Part shown: positions 50,325 through 58,273 of the stretch, piece after piece
How the letters are laid out: each line of letters begins with the position of its first letter
Position numbering within the stretch: position 1 is the stretch's first letter
Assembly (NCBI GenBank): GCA_016125095.1
Contig: WGMK01000016.1
Coordinates: 124,001 to 188,000, forward strand
DNA from: Candidatus Hydrogenedens sp.
GTDB taxonomy: Bacteria > Hydrogenedentota > Hydrogenedentia > Hydrogenedentales > JAEUWI01
Direction of reading: 5' to 3'
Length of the DNA stretch: 64,000 bases
Program-made: the position numbers and the translations under genes
Notes under the pieces: generated by a model
Told to the model about the DNA's origin: nothing
Database searches by the model: none
What the model saw: only the letters and a program-made list of their open reading frames with translations

Positions 50325-51116
50325 CTACTTCCCGCGCTTTTGTTCGAGGAGCCACTCAATGACGTCGGGGTCGGCGTAGGCGCGGACCCAGGAATCGTGG
50401 CCGACGCCTTCGTATTCGGTGTGCTTGGGGTGGCCGCCTTCGCGTTCGAGCATACGGACCATTTGCTTGGTGCGGATGGGGGGCACGGTCTTGTCGTCGA
50501 GGCCGTGGAAGGCCCACACGGGGAGCTTGGCGAGCGCGACGACGCGGTCGCGCAGCTTGGGATAGGCGTCTTCGGGTATGGGCTCATCGGCCAGGCGGTT
50601 CAGGTCGCTCACGTTGCCGCCGCCGCAGATGGGCATGACGGCGGCCCATCGTTCGGCGTGCGCCGCGCCCCAGGTCCAGCAGCCGTAGCCGCCCATCGAG
50701 AGGCCGGTGAGGTACACGCGGTCATTGTCGATATGGTAGCGCTCGCGGGCGAGGTCCATCAGCGCGTCGAGGTGGCCCTCGGTGCGGTTCCAGTACGCGC
50801 CGGAGGGGCACTGCGGAAAGAGCACGATGGCGGGGAAGCGTTCCTTGTTGCGGCGGATGGCGGAGCCGATGCCCACTTCGGTCTGGATGAGCCCGTCGTC
50901 GCCGCGCTCGCCCGCGCCGTGGAGGAACATGATCATCGGCCATGCGTGCTCGGGGGTGTAGTCGTCCGGCACATAGATGACCTGACGGCGGGTCTCGTCG
51001 CCCACGGTGGTGGTCACGTTCAGAAAGCCGGTCTCCATGGCGGTTTCCTCTTCGGCCCGCGCTGCCATGCCCGCGAACAGGGCCAGCGCGCACGCTGCTG
51101 CAATCGTCCAACGCAT
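50325..51116 (-). CDS. Exported esterase / PHB-depolymerase-like alpha/beta hydrolase
   Basis: A 263-residue secreted hydrolase with a signal peptide (ACALALFAGMAARAEE). Motifs are PMIMFLHGAGERGDD (oxyanion hole), the nucleophile elbow YLTGLSMGGYG, AFHGLDDKTVPP with the catalytic Asp, and YEGVGHDSWVRAYAD with the His. This is the pattern of the feruloyl-esterase/LpqC/carboxylesterase group that often works with polysaccharide-degrading enzymes. It lies directly upstream of the glycoside hydrolase gene on the same strand, so the two may form a small carbohydrate-degrading unit. The ATG at 51116 starts the signal peptide. Confidence 0.85.
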   Translation of the reverse strand: MRWTIAAACALALFAGMAARAEEETAMETGFLNVTTTVGDETRRQVIYVPDDYTPEHAWPMIMFLHGAGERGDDGLIQTEVGIGSAIRRNKERFPAIVLFPQCPSGAYWNRTEGHLDALMDLARERYHIDNDRVYLTGLSMGGYGCWTWGAAHAERWAAVMPICGGGNVSDLNRLADEPIPEDAYPKLRDRVVALAKLPVWAFHGLDDKTVPPIRTKQMVRMLEREGGHPKHTEYEGVGHDSWVRAYADPDVIEWLLEQKRGK

Positions 51117-51298
51117 GGTGTGTTGCCCTCGTGGTGGTTGAACCGGCAGCATAACGGCGGGTTTCGCGTCGCGCAAGCCCGCGCGGGCGCGATTCATTGC
51201 AGGCCTTCCTCCGGCTTGCTAGAATAGCCTTCCTGATTGTACGGGTGCTTGGGGCTGCGGAGTGCCGCCGCTTCGGTCTGTTTTGTGGAGGGGTCGCC

Positions 51299-51865
51299 AT
51301 GCCCATGCCGTTGGAAATCACCGAGACGGAACTGCCTGGGGTGCTGGAGATCCGGGTGAAGGTGTTCGAGGATGCGCGGGGCTTCTTCACGGAGACCTTC
51401 AACCAGGAGACTTGGACCGCGAAGGGCTTCTGCCCCGAATGGCGTCAGGACAACCTGAGCAAATCGCGCAAGGGCACGCTGCGCGGCATGCACTACCAGA
51501 TTCATCCCCACCCCATGGGCAAGTTGGTGCGCGCGCTGAGCGGCCGGGTGTTCGACGTGGCGGTGGACCTGCGCCAGGGCTCCCCTACTTTCGGCAAATG
51601 GATCGGGCGGGAACTGAGCGAGGACAACCACCTCTGGCTGTGGGTGCCTGCGGGATTCGCCCACGGCTTCCTGTCGCTCGAGGACGATTCGCTCGTGTAC
51701 TACAAGTGCACCGGCACGCACGACCCGGCCAATGAGCGCGCCTTGAACTACAAGGACCCTGACGTGGGTATCGAATGGCCGATGACGCCGACGATTGTGA
51801 CGGAGAAGGACGAGCTGGCGCCCCTGCTCGGCGAGGCCGAGTACAACTTCACGTACGAGGGCTGA
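51299..51865 (+). CDS. rfbC: dTDP-4-dehydrorhamnose 3,5-epimerase
   Basis: A 188-residue RmlC-type cupin that inverts C3 and C5 of the keto-sugar in dTDP-rhamnose synthesis. The catalytic stretch QDNLSKSRKGTLRGMHYQ, then GKLVRALSGRVFDVAVDLR, FGKWIGRELSEDN and WVPAGFAHGFLSLEDDS, are all in place. The ATG at 51299 has GGAGG upstream. First gene of a three-gene nucleotide-sugar operon ending at the terminator near 53618; rmlA and rmlB are not in the window. Confidence 0.95.
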   Translation: MPMPLEITETELPGVLEIRVKVFEDARGFFTETFNQETWTAKGFCPEWRQDNLSKSRKGTLRGMHYQIHPHPMGKLVRALSGRVFDVAVDLRQGSPTFGKWIGRELSEDNHLWLWVPAGFAHGFLSLEDDSLVYYKCTGTHDPANERALNYKDPDVGIEWPMTPTIVTEKDELAPLLGEAEYNFTYEG

Positions 51866-51868
51866 GCC

Positions 51869-52582
51869 GTGGAAGCGAACCGTTTGCTGGTGACCGGGGG
51901 AAGCGGCCTGTTGGGCGGCGAGCTGAAGGCCATCCTGCCCCGTGCGGATTTCCCCTTTACGGCCGCGTTCAACGTGTGCGATTTCGAGCAGATGGACCGC
52001 TACATCCTCGACCGCGGCATCGATTGCATCCTGCATGCGGGCGCGTTCACGTCGCCGCCGAAGATTAACGAAGATCCCGTGCGCGCGCTCGAGGTCAATA
52101 TCATCGGCACGGCCAAAGTGGTGAGGCTGTGCGTGAAGCACGGGCTCCGCATGGTCTATGTGTCCACCGACTACGTGTTCCGCGGCGACGCGGGCAACTA
52201 CGGCGAAGACGATGCCGTATGCCCCGTGAACAAGTACGCCTGGTCGAAGCTGGGCGGCGAGTGCGCCGTGCGGCTGTACGACCGCGCGCTGATCATCCGC
52301 ACGAGTTTCGGCGAGAACGAGTTCCCCTATCCGAAGGCCTTCGCCGACCAGTGGACCAGCCGGCTCTGCGTGCGCGACGCCGCGCCCCGGATCGCCAAGG
52401 CGGCGCTGTCGGAACTGACCGGCGTGCTGCACATCGGCGGGCCGCGCCGCACGGTGCTCGAATACGCGCAGAGCCTCGACCCGGACAAGGAAATCGGGCC
52501 GCTGAGCGTGGAAGACGTCAGCTTCAACGTGCCGGTGGATACCTCGCTGAATACAGAGCGTTACGAGCGCGAACTTGGATAA
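51869..52582 (+). CDS. RmlD-like dTDP-4-dehydrorhamnose reductase (short)
   Basis: A 237-residue short-chain dehydrogenase of the RmlD substrate-binding type. It has the nucleotide motif TGGSGLLGGEL, LHAGAFTSPPKINEDP, VYVSTDYVFRGDAGNY and the catalytic YAWSKLGGE. It is about 50 residues shorter than typical RmlD, with the loss in the C-terminal substrate-binding half. GTG start three bases after the rfbC stop. It probably completes a deoxysugar with the epimerase upstream. Confidence 0.85.
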   Translation: MEANRLLVTGGSGLLGGELKAILPRADFPFTAAFNVCDFEQMDRYILDRGIDCILHAGAFTSPPKINEDPVRALEVNIIGTAKVVRLCVKHGLRMVYVSTDYVFRGDAGNYGEDDAVCPVNKYAWSKLGGECAVRLYDRALIIRTSFGENEFPYPKAFADQWTSRLCVRDAAPRIAKAALSELTGVLHIGGPRRTVLEYAQSLDPDKEIGPLSVEDVSFNVPVDTSLNTERYERELG

Positions 52583-52618
52583 CCCGGCGCGAGTCGCCGC
52601 CATGGAAAGGATACGTGC

Positions 52619-53575
52619 GTGAAAATTCTTGTCGCCGGCGGCGCCGGTTATATCGGCAGCGTGCTCGTGCCGCTCCTGCAGGAACACGGCTACGAGGTCG
52701 ATGTGGTGGACTTCCTCTGGTTCGGCAACAACCTGCCTGCTGGCACGCGTATCACCCAGCAGGATTTGTTCACCCTGGGTGCCGAGGGCTTCGAGGGCTA
52801 TGACCAGGTCGTCTTTCTCGCCGGCCTGTCGAACGATCCCATGGCCGAGTTCAACCCGGCGCTGAACTTTATCCAGAACGGCGCGCTGCCGAGCTATCTG
52901 GCCTGGCGCGCGAAGCAGACGGGCGTGAAGCGCTTCATCTATGCCTCGTCGTGCTCGGTCTACGGTTACACCGTGAACGAACTCTACGACGAGGATTCGC
53001 CGGTCACCTGCGGCTACCCCTACGGCATCTCCAAGCTCGAGGGCGAGCGCGGCGTGCTGCAACTGCGCGACGAGAACTTCTCCGCCATCGCGCTGCGCCA
53101 GGGCACGGTGAACGGCTACAGCCCGCGCATGCGCTTCGACCTGATTGTGAACACGATGTTCAAGTGCGCGCTGCAGGACGGGGTCATCACGGTGAACAAC
53201 CCGGCCATCTGGCGCCCGCTGATCGACGTGCGCGACACGTCCTCCGCCTTCCTCCGCGCCGTGCAGGCCGATACCTCCATCAGCGGCGCGTTCAACGTCG
53301 CCTACGACAACTACACCGTGGGGCAGGTGGCCGACCTCGTGAAGGATGAGGTCGAGCGGCTGACCGGCAAGAAGGTGAAGGTCGATATCAAGGACAAGCA
53401 GGATTTCCGGAACTACAAGGTCACCTGCGACCGCGCCCGCACCTACCTTGGCTTCAAGCCCAAGTATGATGTTCCGGACACCATTGCCAGTATTCACCGG
53501 CATCTGGAGACGTTTGGCGATTTTTCGAACCCTAACTTTTATAATATTCAAGTGTTTAAGAAGCTCGAGCTTTAA
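52619..53575 (+). CDS. NAD-dependent nucleotide-sugar epimerase/dehydratase (extended SDR)
   Basis: A 318-residue SDR enzyme beginning with GTG. The Rossmann motif GGAGYIGSVL, the FLAGLSNDPMAEFN region, the serine in YASSCSVYG and the active-site YPYGISKLEGE (Tyr and Lys) are clear, followed by WRPLIDVRDTSSAF. It resembles UDP-glucose 4-epimerases and related GalE-like enzymes that act on sugar nucleotides for surface polysaccharides. It is the last gene of the operon, with a strong terminator 43 bases downstream. Confidence 0.88.
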   Translation: MKILVAGGAGYIGSVLVPLLQEHGYEVDVVDFLWFGNNLPAGTRITQQDLFTLGAEGFEGYDQVVFLAGLSNDPMAEFNPALNFIQNGALPSYLAWRAKQTGVKRFIYASSCSVYGYTVNELYDEDSPVTCGYPYGISKLEGERGVLQLRDENFSAIALRQGTVNGYSPRMRFDLIVNTMFKCALQDGVITVNNPAIWRPLIDVRDTSSAFLRAVQADTSISGAFNVAYDNYTVGQVADLVKDEVERLTGKKVKVDIKDKQDFRNYKVTCDRARTYLGFKPKYDVPDTIASIHRHLETFGDFSNPNFYNIQVFKKLEL

Positions 53576-53617
53576 CAGGTTCAGCGACGGCCCGGCCTAG
53601 CTTTATTCGACCCCCCC

Positions 53618-53656
53618 GGACGCGCGTACAAAATTGTACGCGCGTCCGCTCTTTTT
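53618..53656 (+). terminator. Intrinsic terminator of the nucleotide-sugar operon
   Basis: A perfect 14-bp stem, GGACGCGCGTACAA with TTGTACGCGCGTCC, is followed by GCTCTTTTT. A related inverted repeat, GTACAA-TT-TTGTAC, recurs at 53665-53678, 39 bases from the centre of the first. Confidence 0.88.
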
Positions 53657-53875
53657 GACGCCCTGTACAATTTTGTACAACCCGGAAGTCCCGCCTTCTG
53701 TGCTAAGCCCCCGTCTGTCAAGTATTTATCGCATACACGATCTTGGCACGAATCCCGCGTAGGGTGTCTCGCGGAAACGGAGAAGATCCGGGGAGTTAGC
53801 GAGATGGTGGTCTCATTAGCTGGCTGTTGGCAGGACGCCCTGTTGGGGGCTCCCTCGCCCAGGGATGGGGAAGAG
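53657..53875. other. Region between the terminator and the receiver-kinase gene
   Basis: It contains the second GTACAA inverted repeat (53665-53678) and should hold the receiver-kinase promoter, which I cannot pin down. No gene is apparent. Confidence 0.4.
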
Positions 53876-54964
53876 ATGGCGACAAAAACGTTCCCGGCGC
53901 GAATTCTGGTAGTAGACGACGAGAATGGCCCGCGCCAGGCGTTGCGCATTCTGCTGAATGAATACTACGAGGTAAAGACGGCCTCGAGCGTGGCGGATGC
54001 GTTGGTTGAGCTGGAGCGAACGCCGATCGACGTCATCGTGACGGACATCCGCATGCCCCACGCCACCGGGCTCGACCTGCTGCGCGAGGCGCGCCTCCGC
54101 CAGCCGGACGTGCAAGTGATTCTGCTTACGGGCTACGGGCAGTTGTCCACGGCGATGGAGGCCATCGAACATGGTGCCTTCGCCTACCTCGAGAAACCCT
54201 TCGACCACCAAGTGATGCTGGACAAGATCCGGGCGTCGCTGGAACGGCAGAAGATGGAGAAGGAGCGGCGCTCGCTCGAGCGGATCGCATTGGAAGCCAA
54301 CCAGTTCGAAACGCTCGGCCATATCGTCTCAGGCACGCTGCACGACCTCGGTACGCCGCTTTCGGTCATCGGCTCGCACCTCGACTTGCTGCTGGTGCGC
54401 CCGACCGAGGAAGAAGTGATGCGCCGGGTTTCGACGATGCGTGGCCAAGTGGAGCACTGCAACGACCTGGTGCGCAATACGATGGGCATGTTGCGGCATC
54501 GTCCGGGGCACCGCGAAGCGGTGGCGCTGAGCGCGACCATTGAAATGTGCTGCGCGGTGGCGCGTCCCCTGCTGAATTCCTCTTCGGTGCGGCTGGAAAC
54601 CCGTCTGAACCCGAATCTCCGGCTCCGTTCGGCCGAACTGGTGCAGGTGCGCCAGGCGGTGCTGAACCTGATTTACAACGCGATTCAGGCCATGGAAGAA
54701 CGCGAAGACAAGTGGCTGCTGGTGGAAACCTACGAGGAAAGCCAGATGGCCTGCGTGGCCGTGGAGGACAACGGCCCGGGCGTGCCGGTGGCGCAGGCCG
54801 AGCAGATTTTCGAGGCGCTCTACAGTACCAAGGGCGAAAAAGGCACCGGGCTGGGCCTGGCCGTGGTGCGCAATGTGATGATGCGGCACGGCGGCACCGT
54901 GCACCTGGAACAACATGAAAACCGCGGCGCGCGGTTTGTGCTCAAGTTTCCCGTCGGCTCATAG
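53876..54964 (+). CDS. Hybrid signalling protein: receiver domain followed by histidine kinase
   Basis: A 362-residue cytoplasmic protein. Residues 8-125 are a response-regulator receiver with the acidic pair VVDDE, phospho-acceptor Asp57 in VTDIRMP, and the conserved LEKPF lysine. A helix links it to a kinase with H-box LHDLGTPLS (His156), N-box LNLIYNAIQAM, G1 DNGPGVP and G2 GTGLGLAV. The order receiver-then-kinase, without membrane or PAS domains, means it takes its input from another phosphodonor or partner. The ATG at 53876 (MATKTF) follows GGGGAAGAG; an in-frame ATG at 53804 would add 24 unconserved residues. No partner gene is adjacent. Confidence 0.9.
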   Translation: MATKTFPARILVVDDENGPRQALRILLNEYYEVKTASSVADALVELERTPIDVIVTDIRMPHATGLDLLREARLRQPDVQVILLTGYGQLSTAMEAIEHGAFAYLEKPFDHQVMLDKIRASLERQKMEKERRSLERIALEANQFETLGHIVSGTLHDLGTPLSVIGSHLDLLLVRPTEEEVMRRVSTMRGQVEHCNDLVRNTMGMLRHRPGHREAVALSATIEMCCAVARPLLNSSSVRLETRLNPNLRLRSAELVQVRQAVLNLIYNAIQAMEEREDKWLLVETYEESQMACVAVEDNGPGVPVAQAEQIFEALYSTKGEKGTGLGLAVVRNVMMRHGGTVHLEQHENRGARFVLKFPVGS

Positions 54965-55005
54965 AACTCTCTCTCTCTCCAACGCTATGAGCTGCTCTCT
55001 CGGGC

Positions 55006-55042
55006 TGGGACCGGCGGAATCTCCGCCGGTCCCAATTTTCTT
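55006..55042 (+). terminator. Intrinsic terminator after the receiver-kinase gene
   Basis: A 12-bp stem, GGGACCGGCGGA with TCCGCCGGTCCC, closes an ATC loop and is followed by AATTTTCTTT. Just before it is a CT dinucleotide run at 54967-54978. Confidence 0.9.
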
Positions 55043-55063
55043 TGTGCTACCATTCCGGGCTCT

Positions 55064-55900
55064 ATGAACTTCGACTCCTACATGCTTCCCGGGGTGCCTG
55101 CCGCGCTGTTCTGGACGCTGGTCTCCGTCGCAGTGCTGCTGCAGGGCATCAGCAAATCGGGCTTCGCGGGCGGGCTCGGCATACTTTCGGTGCCGCTGAT
55201 GCTGCTGGTGATGCCGGCGGACCGGGTGGTGGCGGCGTTGCTGCCGATTCTCATCCTGTGCGATTTCAACGCGATTTACTTCCACCGCAGCAATTGCGAC
55301 TGGCCGCAGCTGCGCCGCATCTATCTGCCCGCGATTATCGGGATCGTGCTGGGAGCGGCCGTGTGGTGGTACATCGGCCAGGCAGGCGTGCATCAGTACG
55401 AAGTGCCGCTCAAGCGCTTCGTCGGCTGTATCGCGGTGCTCTTTGCGGGCTATATCTTCGCCAAGGAAACCTCGATGCAGTGGGCGGCGCAGCACAAGGC
55501 CGGTCCGCGCGCGGCTTGGGCGGCGGGCATATCGGCGGGCTTTACCTCCACCCTGGCGCACGCGGCCGGCCCCATCGTCAGCCTCTACATGTTCAGCCAG
55601 GGGCTCGGCAAGACCCGCTTTGTGGGCACCGTGGCCTGGACCTTTACGGCCATCAACCTGACCAAGCTGCCCTTCTACCTCGCCGTCGGCATGATCGATT
55701 GGCGGGTGCTGACCTTCGACGCGGTCCTGCTGCCGCTCATTCCGCTGGGGTCGTTCCTGGGGCTCTGGATGCACGACCGCGTGCCCGAGCGCCCCTTCAA
55801 TTGGCTCGTGCTGGCGCTTACCCTCGTTGCCGGCGTACAGCTGGTGTTTAACGTCCCGGTCGTGCAGCTCGCGCTGCAGGCGCTGGCGGGCGGGGGATGA
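55064..55900 (+). CDS. TauE/SafE family sulfite/organosulfonate exporter-like protein
   Basis: A 278-residue membrane protein with about eight helices. The two family repeats appear as LLQGISKSGFAGGLGILSVP in the first half and GISAGFTSTLAHAAGPIVSL in the second; both have the Gly-Phe-Gly/His-Ala-Gly features of TauE/SafE. Members export sulfite, sulfoacetate or related anions. The ATG at 55064 has no evident ribosome site. It stands 140 bases before cysE, and with the cysteine genes that follow may belong to a sulfur-handling group. Transport substrate is inferred only. Confidence 0.85.
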   Translation: MNFDSYMLPGVPAALFWTLVSVAVLLQGISKSGFAGGLGILSVPLMLLVMPADRVVAALLPILILCDFNAIYFHRSNCDWPQLRRIYLPAIIGIVLGAAVWWYIGQAGVHQYEVPLKRFVGCIAVLFAGYIFAKETSMQWAAQHKAGPRAAWAAGISAGFTSTLAHAAGPIVSLYMFSQGLGKTRFVGTVAWTFTAINLTKLPFYLAVGMIDWRVLTFDAVLLPLIPLGSFLGLWMHDRVPERPFNWLVLALTLVAGVQLVFNVPVVQLALQALAGGG

Positions 55901-56039
55901 GTACTCCGGCCTTCGGCGCAGGCGCGGCGGGGGCTACCCGGTCGTGTTCCCTTTGCGCGCCACGGCGTGCGGCGTGGTATCCTCCTGCGCATGCTTCCGG
56001 GGACAGACATAGGCCCCCTGGAACTTCTACTCGAAAGGC

Positions 56040-56864
56040 ATGGCGACTATGACGGAGACCGCGGCGGACCCGGTATGGGCGCGCGTGGTGGAGGAAGCGG
56101 CGGAGTCGGCGCGGCGCGAGCCGATGCTGGCGAGCTTCCTGCATTACATCATTCTGAACCACAAGACGCTGGAGGACGCGCTGAGCTTCCACCTGGCGGG
56201 TAAGCTGGAAAGCCACGCGCTGACGGCACTGACCCTGCGCGACCTGCTGGGCGAGGCCTTCACCCGCGGCGAGGGCATCGGCGAGAGCATCCGCGCGGAC
56301 ATGAAGGCCGTGTGCGACCGCGACCCGGCGTGCAGGTTTTATTCGACGCCGCTGCTCTACTTCAAGGGCTACCAAGCGCTGCAGGCGTATCGCGCCGCCC
56401 ATTATTACTGGACCCAGGGCCGCGAGGAACTGGCGCTGTTTCTGCAGAGCCGCATCTCGGATGTGTTCGCCGTGGATATCCACCCGGCGGCGCGCATCGG
56501 CAAGGGTATCCTAATCGACCATGCGACGAGTGTGGTGATTGGCGAGACGGCGGTGGTGGAAGACAACGTGTCGATGCTGCACGAGGTGACGCTGGGCGGC
56601 ACGGGCAAGGCAGGCGGCGACCGCCACCCGAAGATTCGCCGCGGCGTGCTGATTGCCGCGGGCGCGAAAATTCTCGGCAACATCGAGGTGGGCGAGTGCG
56701 CGAAGGTGGGCGGCGGCGCGGTAGTGCTGGAAGACGTGCCCCCGCACACAACGGTGGTGGGCGTGCCGGCGCATCCGGTGGGCCGCACTCATTCGCCCGA
56801 GCCTGCGCTGGACATGGACCACCGCATTTATCAGGACGAGCACTTTCCCGGCGGCGGGATCTAG
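56040..56864 (+). CDS. cysE: Serine O-acetyltransferase
   Basis: A 274-residue enzyme that activates L-serine with acetyl-CoA, the first committed step to cysteine. The N-terminal helical domain (DPVWARVVEEAAESARREPM, LASFLHYIILNHKTLEDAL) is followed by a left-handed beta-helix with DIHPAARIGKGILIDHATSVVIGET and HEVTLGGTGKAGGDRHPKI, which carries the catalytic Asp and His. The C-terminus ends GGGI; an isoleucine C-terminus is what the cysteine synthase complex uses to bind, so complex formation with CysK is plausible. The next gene starts two bases after the stop. Confidence 0.96.
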   Translation: MATMTETAADPVWARVVEEAAESARREPMLASFLHYIILNHKTLEDALSFHLAGKLESHALTALTLRDLLGEAFTRGEGIGESIRADMKAVCDRDPACRFYSTPLLYFKGYQALQAYRAAHYYWTQGREELALFLQSRISDVFAVDIHPAARIGKGILIDHATSVVIGETAVVEDNVSMLHEVTLGGTGKAGGDRHPKIRRGVLIAAGAKILGNIEVGECAKVGGGAVVLEDVPPHTTVVGVPAHPVGRTHSPEPALDMDHRIYQDEHFPGGGI

Positions 56865-56866
56865 CG

Positions 56867-57961
56867 ATGGAACTGCCCCTGTTCGAGACCTGGCCGGCTC
56901 TGCGCGAGCGGATTCCCTATGAACCGATCGCGCTGCTGCCGACGCCGGTAGAGCGCATGGAGCGCCTGAGCGGCGAGCTGGGTTGTTCGTTGTACATCAA
57001 GCGCGACGACCAGACGGGCGCGCTCTATGGCGGCAACAAGGTGCGCAAGCTCGGGTTTCTGCTGGCGAGCGCCAAGGCCGACGGGGCGAAAACCGTGCTG
57101 ACCTTCGGCGCGGCAGGCTCGAACCATGCGCTGGCCACCGCCATCTATGCGCGCGAGATGGGACTGCGCGCGGTGTCGATGCTGGTGCCGCAGCCGAACG
57201 CGCATAGCGTGCAGCGCAATCTGCTGCGCCATCACCTGGCGGGCGCGGAGTTGCATCACCACGGCGGGCTGGCACAAGTGGCCGCGGCGACCTGTGTGCA
57301 GTTCGCCAAGCACAGCGCCATGGAGGGCCAATTCCCGCGCGTGATTCCCACAGGCGGCTCATCGCCGCTGGGCCTGCTGGGATTCGTGAACGCGGCCTTC
57401 GAGCTGAAACAGCAGGTGGAGGCGGGCGCGATGCCGATGCCCGATGTGATTTACGCCGCCTCGGGCACCATGGGCACGGCGATCGGGCTGACGCTCGGGC
57501 TGACCCTGGCGGGTATGCCGACGCGCGTGGAGTGCATCCGCGTGACGGCCGCACGCTTTACCAACATGGCGCGCGCCTCGAAGCTGTTCGACAGCACCGC
57601 GCGGCTACTGCGCGAAAACGGCGTGCCAATGCCGGAAATGCCGCTCGAGCGGGCGAACTTCCGGCTTCGCGACGAATTCTACGGCGAGCAATACGCGCTC
57701 TACACCGAGCAGGGCATGGCCGCGCTGCACCGGCTGTACGACGCCGAGGGCATCAAGCTGGAAGGCACCTACACCGCCAAAGCCTTTGCTGCCCTGCTCG
57801 CCGACGCCGAATCCGGCGCGCTCGAAGGCAAGAACGCGCTCTTCTGGCTCACCTACAACGGCGTCGACTTCAGCGACCTCATTGCAGACGCCGACTATCA
57901 CGCCCTCCCCCCCGCCTTTCACCGCTATTTCGAGGAACCGGTACAGCCGCTGGACCGGTAG
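56867..57961 (+). CDS. PLP-dependent D-cysteine desulfhydrase / ACC deaminase family enzyme
   Basis: A 364-residue fold-type II PLP enzyme. The PLP lysine is in LYGGNKVRKLGFLL and the catalytic serine in FGAAGSNHALATA; PTGGSSPLGLLGFVNAAFEL binds the phosphate. The family includes D-cysteine desulfhydrase and ACC deaminase. Its translation is tightly linked to cysE (two-base gap), which favours a role in cysteine or sulfide metabolism, for example removing D-cysteine or releasing sulfide. The start at 56867 is the first ATG after the cysE stop. Substrate is not certain. Confidence 0.87.
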   Translation: MELPLFETWPALRERIPYEPIALLPTPVERMERLSGELGCSLYIKRDDQTGALYGGNKVRKLGFLLASAKADGAKTVLTFGAAGSNHALATAIYAREMGLRAVSMLVPQPNAHSVQRNLLRHHLAGAELHHHGGLAQVAAATCVQFAKHSAMEGQFPRVIPTGGSSPLGLLGFVNAAFELKQQVEAGAMPMPDVIYAASGTMGTAIGLTLGLTLAGMPTRVECIRVTAARFTNMARASKLFDSTARLLRENGVPMPEMPLERANFRLRDEFYGEQYALYTEQGMAALHRLYDAEGIKLEGTYTAKAFAALLADAESGALEGKNALFWLTYNGVDFSDLIADADYHALPPAFHRYFEEPVQPLDR

Positions 57962-58273
57962 TTTGGGGCACGGCCGGTTGAGGCGATCGCGTCAAGATGG
58001 CTCGACGGAGTCTCGCCCCACCGTAAGGGCGCGTCTGGGGGCTTCCGGCTGTTAAGCCGGATTCGGTCTGATGCCGCGCCGACGGGAGCTGATCGCTCCC
58101 TACGAAAAGCGGGAGCTTGCTCCCGCAGTCCAAGGCGGCGAGGCCGCGAGAGAAATGAAGCATTCGGTAGGGCGAGCGTACGCGCGAGCTATCGTCGTAC
58201 TCGAATTTGATTGCGACATCAAGATGGCGCGCGGGTACGCTTGCCCTACCGCGCAGACGCGTTCGCGGCAGAA
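57962..58273. repeat. Repeat-rich convergent intergenic region
   Basis: No gene is present. It holds the inverted copy of dispersed repeat variant B (57993-58018), a hairpin GCGGGAGC-TT-GCTCCCGC (58109-58126), and a composite element at 58166-58250 whose two halves, GGTAGGGCGAGCGTAC and GTACGCTTGCCCTACC, face each other. The right half is variant A, also found at 18316. Confidence 0.75.
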
